Shown here piece after piece: positions 25,532 through 33,287 of a stretch of DNA of 64,000 bases; position 1 is the stretch's first letter, and each line of letters starts with the position of its first letter. Source of the stretch: Pollutibacter sp044353505. Lineage in GTDB: Bacteria; Bacteroidota; Bacteroidia; Chitinophagales; Chitinophagaceae. The DNA lies in the NCBI GenBank assembly GCA_044353505.1, contig JBILBU010000004.1, positions 1 through 64,000 on the forward strand, read 5' to 3'. The translations under genes were made by a program, and so were the position numbers. The notes under the pieces are model-generated. The model did no database searches and was not told the DNA's origin. It saw only the letters and a list, made by a program, of their open reading frames with translations.

Positions 25532-26743
25532 ATGAATCTGCACGAATATCAAGCCAAAGACCTCCTTAAGAAATATAATGTTCCTGTCCAGGAAGGCACA
25601 GCATGCAGCACGGTTGCTGAAGCAGTTGCAGCCTACGAACAAATCAAGGAAAAAAGTGGCAGTAAATTTGCCGTAGTAAAAGCACAGATTCATGCTGGTG
25701 GTAGAGGAAAGGGTGCCATTAAAGAGAATGGCATGAACGGAGTGAAAGTTGGTAAAAGCTTGGAGGATATAACAGAATTCGCTGAAAAAATTCTTGGTGG
25801 AACGTTGGTCACAATACAAACAGGCGCTTCAGGTAAATTGGTCAATAAAATACTTGTTGCTCAAGACATGTATTATGATGGGCCTTCTGAAAGAAAGGAA
25901 TTTTATTTATCCATCTTGCTTGACCGCGGAAATGGACAAAATGTAATCATGTACAGCACTGAGGGTGGAATGAACATCGAAGATGTGGCACACGATACCC
26001 CAGAAAAAATATTCAGGGAATTGGTAAATCCTGCAGGTGGACTACTCCCCTTTCAAGCAAGAAAGATTGCATTCAAACTTGGACTAAGCGGAGAAGCATT
26101 TAAAAATATGGTCAAATTCGTTACCAATTTATACAATGCCTATGTTGGTTTGGATTGCTCAATGCTTGAAATCAATCCCCTGTTTAAGGCATCAGACGAT
26201 AAGGTAATTGCAGTTGACTGCAAGATGAACCTTGACGAAAATGCATTGAGCAGACATCCAGACCTGGCTGCGATGCGCGATGTTACTGAGGAAGACCCTA
26301 CCGAAGTAGAAGCAGGAAAATTCAACTTGAATTTTGTAAAACTTGATGGCAACGTTGGCTGTATGGTTAATGGTGCTGGTCTTGCGATGGCTACCATGGA
26401 CATGATTAAACTCAGCGGTGGAGAACCAGCCAACTTTCTTGATGTAGGCGGCGCCGCAAATGCTCAAACAGTAGAAGCCGGCTTTAAGATCATCTTGCAA
26501 GATCCAAATGTAAAGGCAATCCTGATTAACATATTCGGAGGCATTGTGCGTTGCGACCGGGTTGCTTCAGGAGTAATTGAGGCGTATAAGAATCTAGGCA
26601 ATATCAACATCCCTATCATAGTAAGGCTTCAAGGCACCAACGCAGTAGAGGCAAAAAAACTAATCGATGAAAGCGGACTAAAAGTACAAAGTGCAATTCA
26701 GCTCAGTGAAGCTGCAGACTTGGTAAAAAAAGCCGTAGCCTAA
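25532..26743 (+). CDS. sucC: Succinate--CoA ligase, beta subunit
   Basis: 403 residues. The ATP-grasp N-terminal domain opens with MNLHEYQAKDLL, contains KAQIHAGGRGKG near residue 50, and ends in a CoA-ligase flavodoxin-like domain with INIFGGIVRCD. With the alpha subunit it converts succinyl-CoA to succinate with substrate-level phosphorylation. sucD is not adjacent, so the subunits are encoded apart, as is common in Bacteroidota. Confidence 0.96.
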   Translation: MNLHEYQAKDLLKKYNVPVQEGTACSTVAEAVAAYEQIKEKSGSKFAVVKAQIHAGGRGKGAIKENGMNGVKVGKSLEDITEFAEKILGGTLVTIQTGASGKLVNKILVAQDMYYDGPSERKEFYLSILLDRGNGQNVIMYSTEGGMNIEDVAHDTPEKIFRELVNPAGGLLPFQARKIAFKLGLSGEAFKNMVKFVTNLYNAYVGLDCSMLEINPLFKASDDKVIAVDCKMNLDENALSRHPDLAAMRDVTEEDPTEVEAGKFNLNFVKLDGNVGCMVNGAGLAMATMDMIKLSGGEPANFLDVGGAANAQTVEAGFKIILQDPNVKAILINIFGGIVRCDRVASGVIEAYKNLGNINIPIIVRLQGTNAVEAKKLIDESGLKVQSAIQLSEAADLVKKAVA

Positions 26744-26762
26744 TATCAGACAACTCTACGAT

Positions 26763-28937
26763 TTGAAACATAAACTCGTGCTGGTGCTTTTGGCGCTGGG
26801 ATATATCCCCCTATCCCTCTTTTCACAGCGAAAAAACGAGGCCTATACCTACCACATCACAAAGGCAAACCAACCCATAGTTGTTGATGGCGTCATTGAT
26901 GCACATTGGCATGAGCACGAGACAGCGGAGAACTTCAATATGGTGCTTCCCATGGATACCAGCAGAGCACTGGTGCGAACTGAAGTTAAAATGTCATACG
27001 ACAACAACCAGATCTACATCATTGCCATTTGTTATAAACCAAATGACAAAGCCTATATGGTTGAATCCCTAAAAAGAGATTTTGTGTTTGGCAAAAATGA
27101 TAACCTCCTTCTATTCATGGATCCATTCAATGACCAAACCAATGGATTTAGCTTTGGATCTAATGCTGCCGGAGCACAATGGGATGGCATCATGTATGAT
27201 GGCGGAAAGATTGACCTGAGCTGGGAGAATAAATGGACCTCTACCGTCAAAAACTACCCAGACAAATGGGTTTGGGAAGCTTCTATTCCATTCAAATCCA
27301 TCAGGTATAGAAAAGGAAATAAAACCTGGGGTATAAATTTTAGCAGGCTGGATATTACCGCAGCAGAGAAATCCAGTTGGGCTCCTGTTCCAAGGCAATT
27401 TGCAACAGCAACACTTGCTTACGCTGGACAATTAATTTGGGATCAGGCACCGCCAGAAGCAGGTACTAATGTTTCATTCATTCCCTTCGTGCTCGCTGGT
27501 GGTAGTAGAAATTTTGAAGTAGGAGAAAAGACCTTTTACAGAAAAGAAATTGGATTGGATGCGAAAGTTGCTGTTACCTCCTCTCTTAATCTTGATCTTA
27601 CGGTAAGGCCTGATTTTTCGCAAGTTGAAGTAGATCGACAGGTGACCAATCTCGATCGATTCGAATTGTTCTTCCCGGAGAGAAGACAGTTTTTTCTGGA
27701 AAATGGAGATCAGTTTTCCAACTTTGGATACAACACAATAAGACCATTTTTCTCCAGAAGAATTGGACTAACTGCTCCGATACAATTTGGGGCAAGACTA
27801 AGTGGCAAAATCAATAAGGATTGGCGTCTTGGGTTCATGAACATGCAAACTGAAAGAAATCTTTCTACACAAACAGCATCGCAAAACTATGCTGTATTTG
27901 CACTTCAAAGAAGAGTATTCTCAAGGTCGAATATTGGTATACTCATTGTAAATAGAGATCAATTGTTGAGAAGAGATGAGAAAAGTCCGCTGTACTTGAT
28001 AAATCCTTACAACAGAAACATAGGACTTGAATACAATCTTGCATCACCCAATAATGTGTGGACAGGTAAAGCAATATTGCTAAAATCATTTTCAAAAAAT
28101 ATCAGTAAAGAAGATTGGATACATGCAGCCAATCTGCAATACACGAGCAAAAGATGGTCTATTGGATGGCAACAAGAGTATGTAGGCAAACAATACAATG
28201 CTGACGTAGGATATGTTCCCCGCAAAGATTACGTCAAACTAAGCTTGGCGATAGCCAAAACATTTTTCAGTAGAAATACAAAAATAACCAGCCACAATAT
28301 CAAGTTTGCATCTTATAATTTTTATACAGATAGACTCAAGACAACGGACATCACACCCTTCTTGTCCTATACGCTTACTTTAAGAAATCAAGCTACGTTT
28401 ACCCAATGGACTGCATTCGATTATGTGAAACTTCTACAGCCATTTGATCCAACCAATTTTGGAAAAGATACACTTGGAATTGGCAGTGAGCATCGATGGC
28501 ATTCTACTGGAACAGAGTTTAGCTCAAAGCCACAAAAGTTATTAACCTATGGATTCTCTACACGATTTGGCGGCTATTATAAAAATGGACATAGAAGCTT
28601 TGTGAGCACAGAGATTGGATATAGAATTCAGCCTTATATAAGCATGTCTGCTACAGCCAGCATCAACAGTATTTCAATGCCTAGTCCATGGAATACCACC
28701 ACATTCTGGCTAGTCGGACCAAGAATAGATATTACATTTTCAAACACCCTATTCTTTACAACATTTGCACAGTACAATAATCAACAGAAAAATATCAACC
28801 TGAACACCAGGCTCCAATGGAGATACAAGCCAGCATCAGATCTGTATATCGTATACACAGACAATTATTATCCAGCACCATTTTATGCAAAAAATAGGGC
28901 GTTGGTACTGAAATTTAATTATTGGTGGAATCTCTAA
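26763..28937 (+). CDS. DUF5916 outer-membrane protein with CBM9-like N-terminus
   Basis: 724 residues. A signal peptide (MKHKLVLVLLALG ... LFSQ) begins at a TTG codon; no in-frame ATG is close. Residues about 35-220 form a carbohydrate-binding family-9-like beta sandwich (VVDGVIDAHWHE is the family opening). The rest is a DUF5916 region rich in alternating aromatic and polar strands, ending in FNYWWNL, as in an outer-membrane beta barrel. It probably sits in the outer membrane. Ligand and role are unknown. It starts 19 bp after sucC but probably only by chance of packing. Confidence 0.8.
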   Translation: MKHKLVLVLLALGYIPLSLFSQRKNEAYTYHITKANQPIVVDGVIDAHWHEHETAENFNMVLPMDTSRALVRTEVKMSYDNNQIYIIAICYKPNDKAYMVESLKRDFVFGKNDNLLLFMDPFNDQTNGFSFGSNAAGAQWDGIMYDGGKIDLSWENKWTSTVKNYPDKWVWEASIPFKSIRYRKGNKTWGINFSRLDITAAEKSSWAPVPRQFATATLAYAGQLIWDQAPPEAGTNVSFIPFVLAGGSRNFEVGEKTFYRKEIGLDAKVAVTSSLNLDLTVRPDFSQVEVDRQVTNLDRFELFFPERRQFFLENGDQFSNFGYNTIRPFFSRRIGLTAPIQFGARLSGKINKDWRLGFMNMQTERNLSTQTASQNYAVFALQRRVFSRSNIGILIVNRDQLLRRDEKSPLYLINPYNRNIGLEYNLASPNNVWTGKAILLKSFSKNISKEDWIHAANLQYTSKRWSIGWQQEYVGKQYNADVGYVPRKDYVKLSLAIAKTFFSRNTKITSHNIKFASYNFYTDRLKTTDITPFLSYTLTLRNQATFTQWTAFDYVKLLQPFDPTNFGKDTLGIGSEHRWHSTGTEFSSKPQKLLTYGFSTRFGGYYKNGHRSFVSTEIGYRIQPYISMSATASINSISMPSPWNTTTFWLVGPRIDITFSNTLFFTTFAQYNNQQKNINLNTRLQWRYKPASDLYIVYTDNYYPAPFYAKNRALVLKFNYWWNL

Positions 28938-29058
28938 CAGTCAAGTAATCACTGTAATTCTTAAAACAAACTAAGAGTGACAATTTGTTGTACTAGATGC
29001 TAACAACCGATAGGTATTGAAGGGAGAAACAGCTGTAGGGTTACTGAAAAAAAATTAA

Positions 29059-29709
29059 CTACATCTTCTTTGCATCTTCCAAAAACTTAGCCAAGCCGAT
29101 ATCTGTCAGCGGATGCTTGAGTAGTCCAAGAATAGAATCTAGAGGGCAAGTACAGATATGGGCACCTGCTTCTGCAGATCGTACAATATGAAGAGGGTTA
29201 CGAATTGAGGCAGCAAGTATTTCTGTGTCATAGCCCTGAACTGAAAATATATGTGAGAGCTGTTCGATAAGCGCGATTCCGTCCCAACTGCTGTCATCAA
29301 TTCTTCCAATGAAGGGAGAAACATATGCAGCTCCTGCTTTTGCAGCAAGAATTGCCTGACCAGCAGAAAACACCAATGTACAATTTGTTCTAATTCCATT
29401 TTCAGTAAACCAACGAATGGCCTTGATACCGTCTTTTATCATCGGAACCTTAACCACGATATTGGGATGTATGGCTGCAAGCACCTTACCTTCTTTTACG
29501 ATACCATCAAAATCTGTTGACAATACTTCTGCACTTACATCCCCAGTCACCAAGGCACAAATATCTGCATAATGCTTATTGATGTTTTCGGTTCCCTTGA
29601 TGCCTTCTTTGGCCATGAGCGACGGGTTGGTTGTTACACCATCAAGAATACCAAGGTCCTGTGCTTCTTTAATATGGGCGAGATTTGCAGTATCGATAAA
29701 AAATTTCAT
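29059..29709 (-). CDS. Transaldolase (small TalC-type)
   Basis: 216 residues, the compact transaldolase/fructose-6-phosphate aldolase family. The Schiff-base lysine is Lys87 in VVKVPM. Glu61 in VSAEV and Phe133 in SPFIGRID are the residues of true transaldolases, while fructose-6-phosphate aldolases have Gln and Tyr there. It should therefore transfer dihydroxyacetone units between pentose-phosphate sugars. This subfamily is often labelled 'fructose-6-phosphate aldolase' by automatic annotation. Confidence 0.9.
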   Translation of the reverse strand: MKFFIDTANLAHIKEAQDLGILDGVTTNPSLMAKEGIKGTENINKHYADICALVTGDVSAEVLSTDFDGIVKEGKVLAAIHPNIVVKVPMIKDGIKAIRWFTENGIRTNCTLVFSAGQAILAAKAGAAYVSPFIGRIDDSSWDGIALIEQLSHIFSVQGYDTEILAASIRNPLHIVRSAEAGAHICTCPLDSILGLLKHPLTDIGLAKFLEDAKKM

Positions 29710-29771
29710 TGCAGTAGGTTTTGAGGAAGCAAGTTAGAAAAAAGAAGAGTAAATAAGGTACTGATTTAATC

Positions 29772-29780
29772 AAAAAAAAT
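29772..29780 (-). terminator. U-run ending the SRP RNA
   Basis: An A-run on the plus strand directly after the closing SRP RNA stem gives a run of about eight U on the minus strand. The terminal stem of the RNA itself supplies the hairpin. Confidence 0.6.
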
Positions 29781-29874
29781 GGCAGGTTGATTACATCGCA
29801 CCGCTCAACCACCTACCCTTGCTACCTTCCGGTCCTGGGGGAGTTCAGCAGGAGCTGGTCGTGTAAGACCTGCC
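29781..29874 (-). ncRNA. ffs: Signal recognition particle RNA, small bacterial type
   Basis: About 94 nt. The ends pair (GGCAGGT with ACCTGCC), and the tip carries the conserved SRP domain IV, reading CCAGGACCGGAAGG then AGCAAGGG on the minus strand, with the GGAA tetraloop and the asymmetric loop bound by Ffh. It directs ribosomes making membrane proteins to FtsY at the inner membrane. The Alu domain is absent, as in the 4.5S class. A TATATTTG promoter element ends 4 bp upstream of the first paired base and a U-run follows. Confidence 0.92.
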
Positions 29875-29878
29875 GATG

Positions 29879-29886
29879 CAAATATA
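29879..29886 (-). promoter_or_regulatory. Promoter -7 element of the SRP RNA gene
   Basis: On the minus strand it reads TATATTTG, an exact TAnnTTTG match. The predicted start 5-6 nt downstream falls on the first G of the closing stem at 29874, which supports both calls. Confidence 0.55.
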
Positions 29887-29893
29887 CAAAAAA

Positions 29894-31180
29894 TCATTGA
29901 AGTGGCTTATTGAACTGGCTATTGAATTGTCTAACTGCTATCAGCTGGTCGTATCTGCCCCCTAGCTCTTTGAAATAGACAAGTACCAGATAGGCATTTT
30001 CAGTTTCCCATGCATCCTGCTCGGTTGAAGAGGATGAATAGGCTACTGATGAATTGTAGATTGTTTTTAAGGCATACTGATAATCATAGTAGCCTTGTTT
30101 TAGAAAAAGTGAGGTTTCATAGACCCCTAAGGCACTGTTAAAGACCAATGTTGCGGCCTTATCTTTCCCATAGTTTGACAGTTCCCCCATCAATACCAGT
30201 TCAGCATTGGGGTATTGAATTGAGCCCGGTGGCCTGAATGTAAAATGAACATTGGCATAATCTGCATTCCAGTATGGGTTGATGTTTTCCGTAGTTTCAT
30301 TGATAAACCAGCCATTGAAATCCCTGTAATAAAAATATTGTCTGGGTTGTCTAGGGTTATCTTCTTTGACAAAAAGAGTGAAACTGCTGTCGGTATTTTC
30401 CTGTCGCTTTACCCTATCCCCCAAGAGTCGAAAACTTCTTAGGTTAAGCCAGCGGTATTCCTTTCCTGCGGGCATTACCATTTCATTTTCATTGCTGTAC
30501 TGAAGCATGTCTTGCCTTATAAAGGTAGGAGATGAAAGTTGGAGAGCATTATCCCAACGATAGTTCTGCAGCACCTGCACCTTCAACTGTTGTTGAGGAT
30601 AACGGATGTCGAAGTTTTTTGTATCGATGTGAATCTGTAGTCTGTGGTGGGTCTGAAAAAATTCTTGATTAAAAGGCTGCAGCACTGTAGCTGCCATGCT
30701 AATTTTGGGGTCAACCACCAGAAAACGTTTTGTAAACGCCAGTTTACTTGTATCGCCATTTAAAAAAACCTTGAGCATATAGTTGCCCGACTTCGTAGGC
30801 ATACAGTTTCTATCAGGAAGATTTGCCTGATAGTGGGTATACTTGGTGAGTGAGATGGAGGAATTTCTATAGGTTGATATCCTGACTTGGGTGTAGCCCT
30901 TAACATAATCAAAATAACTCATCTGAGCAGGTTTCCAATCAGCATTACACAGCACGATTGTATAATAAAATGTTTTAACGCCACCCTCCAAATCATCAAA
31001 ATTCAACTCAAGCATATCGGTTGAGTTTAGCGCAATGATTGGATAAGATAATTGGTCACCAAATTTTGTAAGTTTTATGGTTTTGATTGAAGGCATAAAG
31101 ACTTCATCAGGGGGTCTTTGAGCATATGACCCAAGGAAAATAAAAAGAAACAATGCTGTACAGTAGGCTGCCCTAAACAT
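29894..31180 (-). CDS. Type IX secretion system plug-like protein (DUF5103)
   Basis: 428 residues from the ATG at 31178-31180. The frame opens earlier, at 31264, but only this start puts a signal peptide (MFRAAYCTALFLF ... GSYAQ) at the N-terminus. The mature part begins RPPDEVFMPSIKTI and matches the DUF5103 family, named for the Plug protein that closes the periplasmic side of the SprA channel in the type IX system of Flavobacterium. It should act in the periplasm or at the outer membrane. No other T9SS gene is in the window. Confidence 0.82.
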   Translation of the reverse strand: MFRAAYCTALFLFIFLGSYAQRPPDEVFMPSIKTIKLTKFGDQLSYPIIALNSTDMLELNFDDLEGGVKTFYYTIVLCNADWKPAQMSYFDYVKGYTQVRISTYRNSSISLTKYTHYQANLPDRNCMPTKSGNYMLKVFLNGDTSKLAFTKRFLVVDPKISMAATVLQPFNQEFFQTHHRLQIHIDTKNFDIRYPQQQLKVQVLQNYRWDNALQLSSPTFIRQDMLQYSNENEMVMPAGKEYRWLNLRSFRLLGDRVKRQENTDSSFTLFVKEDNPRQPRQYFYYRDFNGWFINETTENINPYWNADYANVHFTFRPPGSIQYPNAELVLMGELSNYGKDKAATLVFNSALGVYETSLFLKQGYYDYQYALKTIYNSSVAYSSSSTEQDAWETENAYLVLVYFKELGGRYDQLIAVRQFNSQFNKPLQ

Positions 31181-31286
31181 CTGAATAAATTTTGTTCTAC
31201 GAATGTAATCAAATAAAACATCAGCCACATGTCCGAGGAAACACCTCATAGAATTGCCGTACATTTACAGAGCAAGAAATACTCAT

Positions 31287-32519
31287 TTGAACTTAGCCCT
31301 CTACATAGCAAAACGCCTTGCGACAGGAAAAAGGAAAGCATTTTCATCCTTCATCATGCGCATTTCCATCATTGCCACCACCATCAGTGTAGCGGCAATG
31401 ATTGTATCTCTGTCATTCATCAATGGATTTCAAAAAGTTGTTGCCGATAAGGTATTTGGCTTTTGGGGCAATGCCCGCGTCCAACACCATGAACCGATAA
31501 AATCGATCATGGCAGAGGAAGTGGCCATTACCATAGAATACACAACAGAGAAAAAAATAAAAGCTGAACCAAATGTTGCTCATGCCTCTGCATTTGCAAC
31601 CCGATCAGCTATCATCAATGCCAATGGAACACTCGAAGGAATCCTATTGAAGGGGGTAAGCAACTCTTACCCTTTTGGGAAAATTGATAGATTTCTACTC
31701 CGCGGCAAATGGCCTGACTTGAGCGAGGTGACTAAACCCAATGAAATTGCATTGTCTCAGTATACTGCAAATCAACTCGCTACTGATACTGGCCAATATT
31801 TGATCATCTACTTCATACAACAACAAGGAGAACTCCCAAAAACAAGAAAGCTAAAAGTCTCGGGAATCTACAGAACTGGGATTGATGTATACGATAAAGT
31901 TTATGCCATTGGAGACCTTCGTTTAATTCAGCAACTGAATAACTGGGGATCAGATGAAATTGGAGGATACGAACTGGATCTAAAAGATATAGCGCTAATG
32001 GAAGAGACTACTTCTTCCATCTTTGAATATCTCCCTGCGGGGTGGAATGCAATTACACTAAAGGACCTCTCGCCAGAAATATTTGATTGGTTGAATCTAC
32101 AAAATACCAATAAATATATATTGCTTATTGTGATGACGATTGTTGCAGTTATAAACCTCATCACCTGCCTCATCATCCTATTGCTTGAAAGAACCACAAT
32201 GATTGCACTGCTCAAATCATTAGGGGCAAAAGATGGGTTGATTCAAAAAATATTTATCTTCTATGGCGGCTGGATTGCAGGAATTGGTATATCTGCCGGC
32301 ACCATCATTGGCTTATCCCTTTGCTACTTGCAACAATATGGGAAAGTGATCAAACTCAATGAAGAGGCATACTATGTAAGTACAGCACCCGTAGACATTA
32401 ACTACCTGCAGGTATTGATGGTGGCGGTGGGAACCTTTTTTGTTTGCATGCTAATCCTAATTCTACCGTCGGTTATCAGTAGAAAGATAAATCCGTCAAA
32501 GGCGTTGCGGTTTAAGTAA
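31287..32519 (+). CDS. LolC/LolE-type ABC transporter permease
   Basis: 410 residues from a TTG at 31287. A TTG at 31254 is also in frame, but the family starts at NLALYIAKRL. The layout is an N-terminal transmembrane helix (about 35-60), a large periplasmic MacB-like domain, then three helices at about 275-300, 320-345 and 375-400, as in the lipoprotein-releasing permeases. It likely extracts lipoproteins from the inner membrane with a LolD-type ATPase encoded elsewhere. Its stop overlaps the convergent methyltransferase by 8 bp. Confidence 0.85.
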   Translation: MNLALYIAKRLATGKRKAFSSFIMRISIIATTISVAAMIVSLSFINGFQKVVADKVFGFWGNARVQHHEPIKSIMAEEVAITIEYTTEKKIKAEPNVAHASAFATRSAIINANGTLEGILLKGVSNSYPFGKIDRFLLRGKWPDLSEVTKPNEIALSQYTANQLATDTGQYLIIYFIQQQGELPKTRKLKVSGIYRTGIDVYDKVYAIGDLRLIQQLNNWGSDEIGGYELDLKDIALMEETTSSIFEYLPAGWNAITLKDLSPEIFDWLNLQNTNKYILLIVMTIVAVINLITCLIILLLERTTMIALLKSLGAKDGLIQKIFIFYGGWIAGIGISAGTIIGLSLCYLQQYGKVIKLNEEAYYVSTAPVDINYLQVLMVAVGTFFVCMLILILPSVISRKINPSKALRFK

Positions 32520-33264
32520 TCTCGGCAGACATCTCAGCAAGAATAATTCCGGTAGCAACAGCAGCATTGAGTGATTCTGCTGCTCCAATTTGTGGAATCG
32601 TAATCGTATTGCTGGCCATACTCAGCAGTGCATCTGAAATACCTTTTGATTCATTTCCAATCAAAAGAAAACAAGGACGCAAAAAACTAGTCTTGAAAAC
32701 AGACTCCCCATGAAGCACTGCAGCGTATATAGGAACGCCTTTTGAAGAAAGACAAAAATCAGCAAGGTCTGTGTAAATAATATCAATGCGCATAATACTC
32801 CCCATGGCAGCTTGAACCACCTTTGGATTAAAGGCATCGACAGTATCCACTGAACAGATGATTTGTTTGACACCAAACCAGTCACAGGTTCTGATGATTG
32901 TTCCAAGGTTTCCCGGATCCTGGAGTTGATCAAGCACCAAAGTAATGCCATGTTCCATGGGTTTAGCTGGCCTCACAGCTGGCATGTCTACCAATACCAA
33001 CACTTCATTTGGATGTTGCAAGAAAGAGATTTTCTCCAATTCATAGGAAAGAACAGCAACCACTTCAACAGAAGACGGCACAATTGAGGCATGCGTTGCT
33101 ACCCAACTTTCGAGTGCAAAAAGCTTTTTGACGCGGTGTGGAAATTCTTTCAACAATTCCCCGACAATCTTCACTCCTTCGAGTACGAAAAGCTTTTCTT
33201 CGTCCCTGAATTTTTTATGGGCTAAACTTTGAATATATTTGACTTCTGATTTTGTTACCATCAC
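32512..33264 (-). CDS. TrmH/SpoU-family RNA 2'-O-methyltransferase
   Basis: 250 residues. A substrate-binding N-terminal domain is followed by the SPOUT knot with the three family motifs: DPGNLGTIIRTCDWFG (motif 1, about 145), LLIGNESKGIS (motif 2, about 205) and IPQIGAAESLNAAVA (motif 3, about 225). It transfers a methyl group from SAM to a ribose 2'-OH in rRNA or tRNA. The exact nucleotide cannot be told. It is divergent from tamL with about 23 bp between the start codons. Confidence 0.9.
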   Translation of the reverse strand: MMVTKSEVKYIQSLAHKKFRDEEKLFVLEGVKIVGELLKEFPHRVKKLFALESWVATHASIVPSSVEVVAVLSYELEKISFLQHPNEVLVLVDMPAVRPAKPMEHGITLVLDQLQDPGNLGTIIRTCDWFGVKQIICSVDTVDAFNPKVVQAAMGSIMRIDIIYTDLADFCLSSKGVPIYAAVLHGESVFKTSFLRPCFLLIGNESKGISDALLSMASNTITIPQIGAAESLNAAVATGIILAEMSAEIT

Positions 33265-33287
33265 CTTTAAAAATTAAAACAGGATTC

